This document shows positions 12,841 to 13,091 of a DNA stretch of 13,091 nucleotides, one piece after another. The stretch is from positions 1 through 13,091 of the forward strand of contig JAZUFG010000116.1 in the NCBI GenBank assembly GCA_045640565.1, written 5' to 3'. Source of the stretch: RGIG3159 sp045640565 (GTDB lineage: Bacteria > Bacillota > Clostridia > Oscillospirales > Oscillospiraceae). The notes beneath the pieces were generated by a model, which was not told the DNA's origin, did no database searches, and saw nothing but the letters and a program-made list of their open reading frames with translations. Position 1 is the first letter of the stretch. Every line of letters begins with the position of its first letter. A program made the position numbers and the translations under genes.

Positions 12841-13091
12841 TACAACCACAGAGCTTTTCCCACCGTTTTTTGAGGAAAATTGCTCCCGATTTTCTGCTCT
12901 AGCGCCGTAATGAAAACGGGACGATGTAGGCATCGTCCCCTACGGTTTCGCATGTCAATTGGGATAGTCCCCAATGACAGCTACTCCGAACAATCGGCGA
13001 GGCAAGCTCCAACTCCGAAGAAATAGCTTTCCCCCTCATTTTTTCCTCTTGCAGTATTGTTCCCATAAATATATAATTGCTTTTGACATAT
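12841..13091. other. Gene-free end of window with dispersed repeats and hairpins
   Basis: Read on the minus strand, 12897-12872 is another copy of the GCAGAAAATCGGGAGCAATTTTCC module seen at 188-200 and 1942-1957. It is followed (plus strand) by a perfect 9-bp hairpin GGGACGATG-TAGG-CATCGTCCC (about 12918-12939) and by a second, bulged hairpin TGTCA-A-TTGGG with CCCAATGACA (about 12954-12980). No open frame looks real. TTGACA at 13083-13088 could be a -35 whose -10 is outside the window. Confidence 0.5.

Noticed and set aside
13083..13088. Perfect TTGACA at the right edge
   Set aside because: The matching -10 would lie outside the window, so no promoter can be claimed.

Overview
The window looks like the chromosome of a low-to-mid GC Firmicute, most likely a gut-type Clostridium relative. 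The signs are AGGAGG-type ribosome sites, consensus sigma-A promoters, U-tailed hairpin terminators, a membrane-anchored HtrA protease of the Gram-positive type, and a small holin-like type I toxin locus. This is inferred from gene style only.

Layout: 1-127 is the 3' end of an unrecognised gene. From 134 to 407 lie a heptamer repeat tract and a good promoter for a DUF4160/DUF2442 pair (408-1109); the DUF4160 gene is broken by a 5-bp tandem duplication. On the minus strand follow a six-helix membrane protein (1264-1824) and a RhuM-family gene (2032-3054), both more AT-rich than the rest. The stretch 3055-3555 has no gene and is a patchwork of repeats ending in a bidirectional terminator.

The core (3580-10619, minus strand) is a compact seven-gene V-type ATPase operon, transcribed in the order E, DUF2764, A, B, D, I, K from a promoter at 10656-10684. 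This is the layout known from spirochaetes and Chlamydia, not the Enterococcus/Thermus layout. A DUF2764 protein sits where subunit C is expected, and no F or G subunit gene is visible. A and B form the head, D the central shaft, E the peripheral stalk, and I plus K the membrane motor. The K proteolipid keeps residues that match the Na+ pocket of Enterococcus hirae NtpK, which suggests Na+ coupling. Divergent from the operon is an HtrA-like serine protease (10826-12292), with helically phased TTTCA repeats upstream.

The best hidden item is in the apparently empty stretch 12440-12840: a type I toxin-antitoxin locus. A 29-residue membrane peptide is encoded at 12604-12693 (minus). A perfect consensus promoter on the plus strand drives a short antisense RNA (about 12524-12616) whose terminator hairpin overlaps the toxin stop codon. 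The predicted toxin mRNA hides its Shine-Dalgarno in a hairpin, and its 5' leader can pair with sequence at its own stop codon. The last 190 bases hold only repeats and hairpins.
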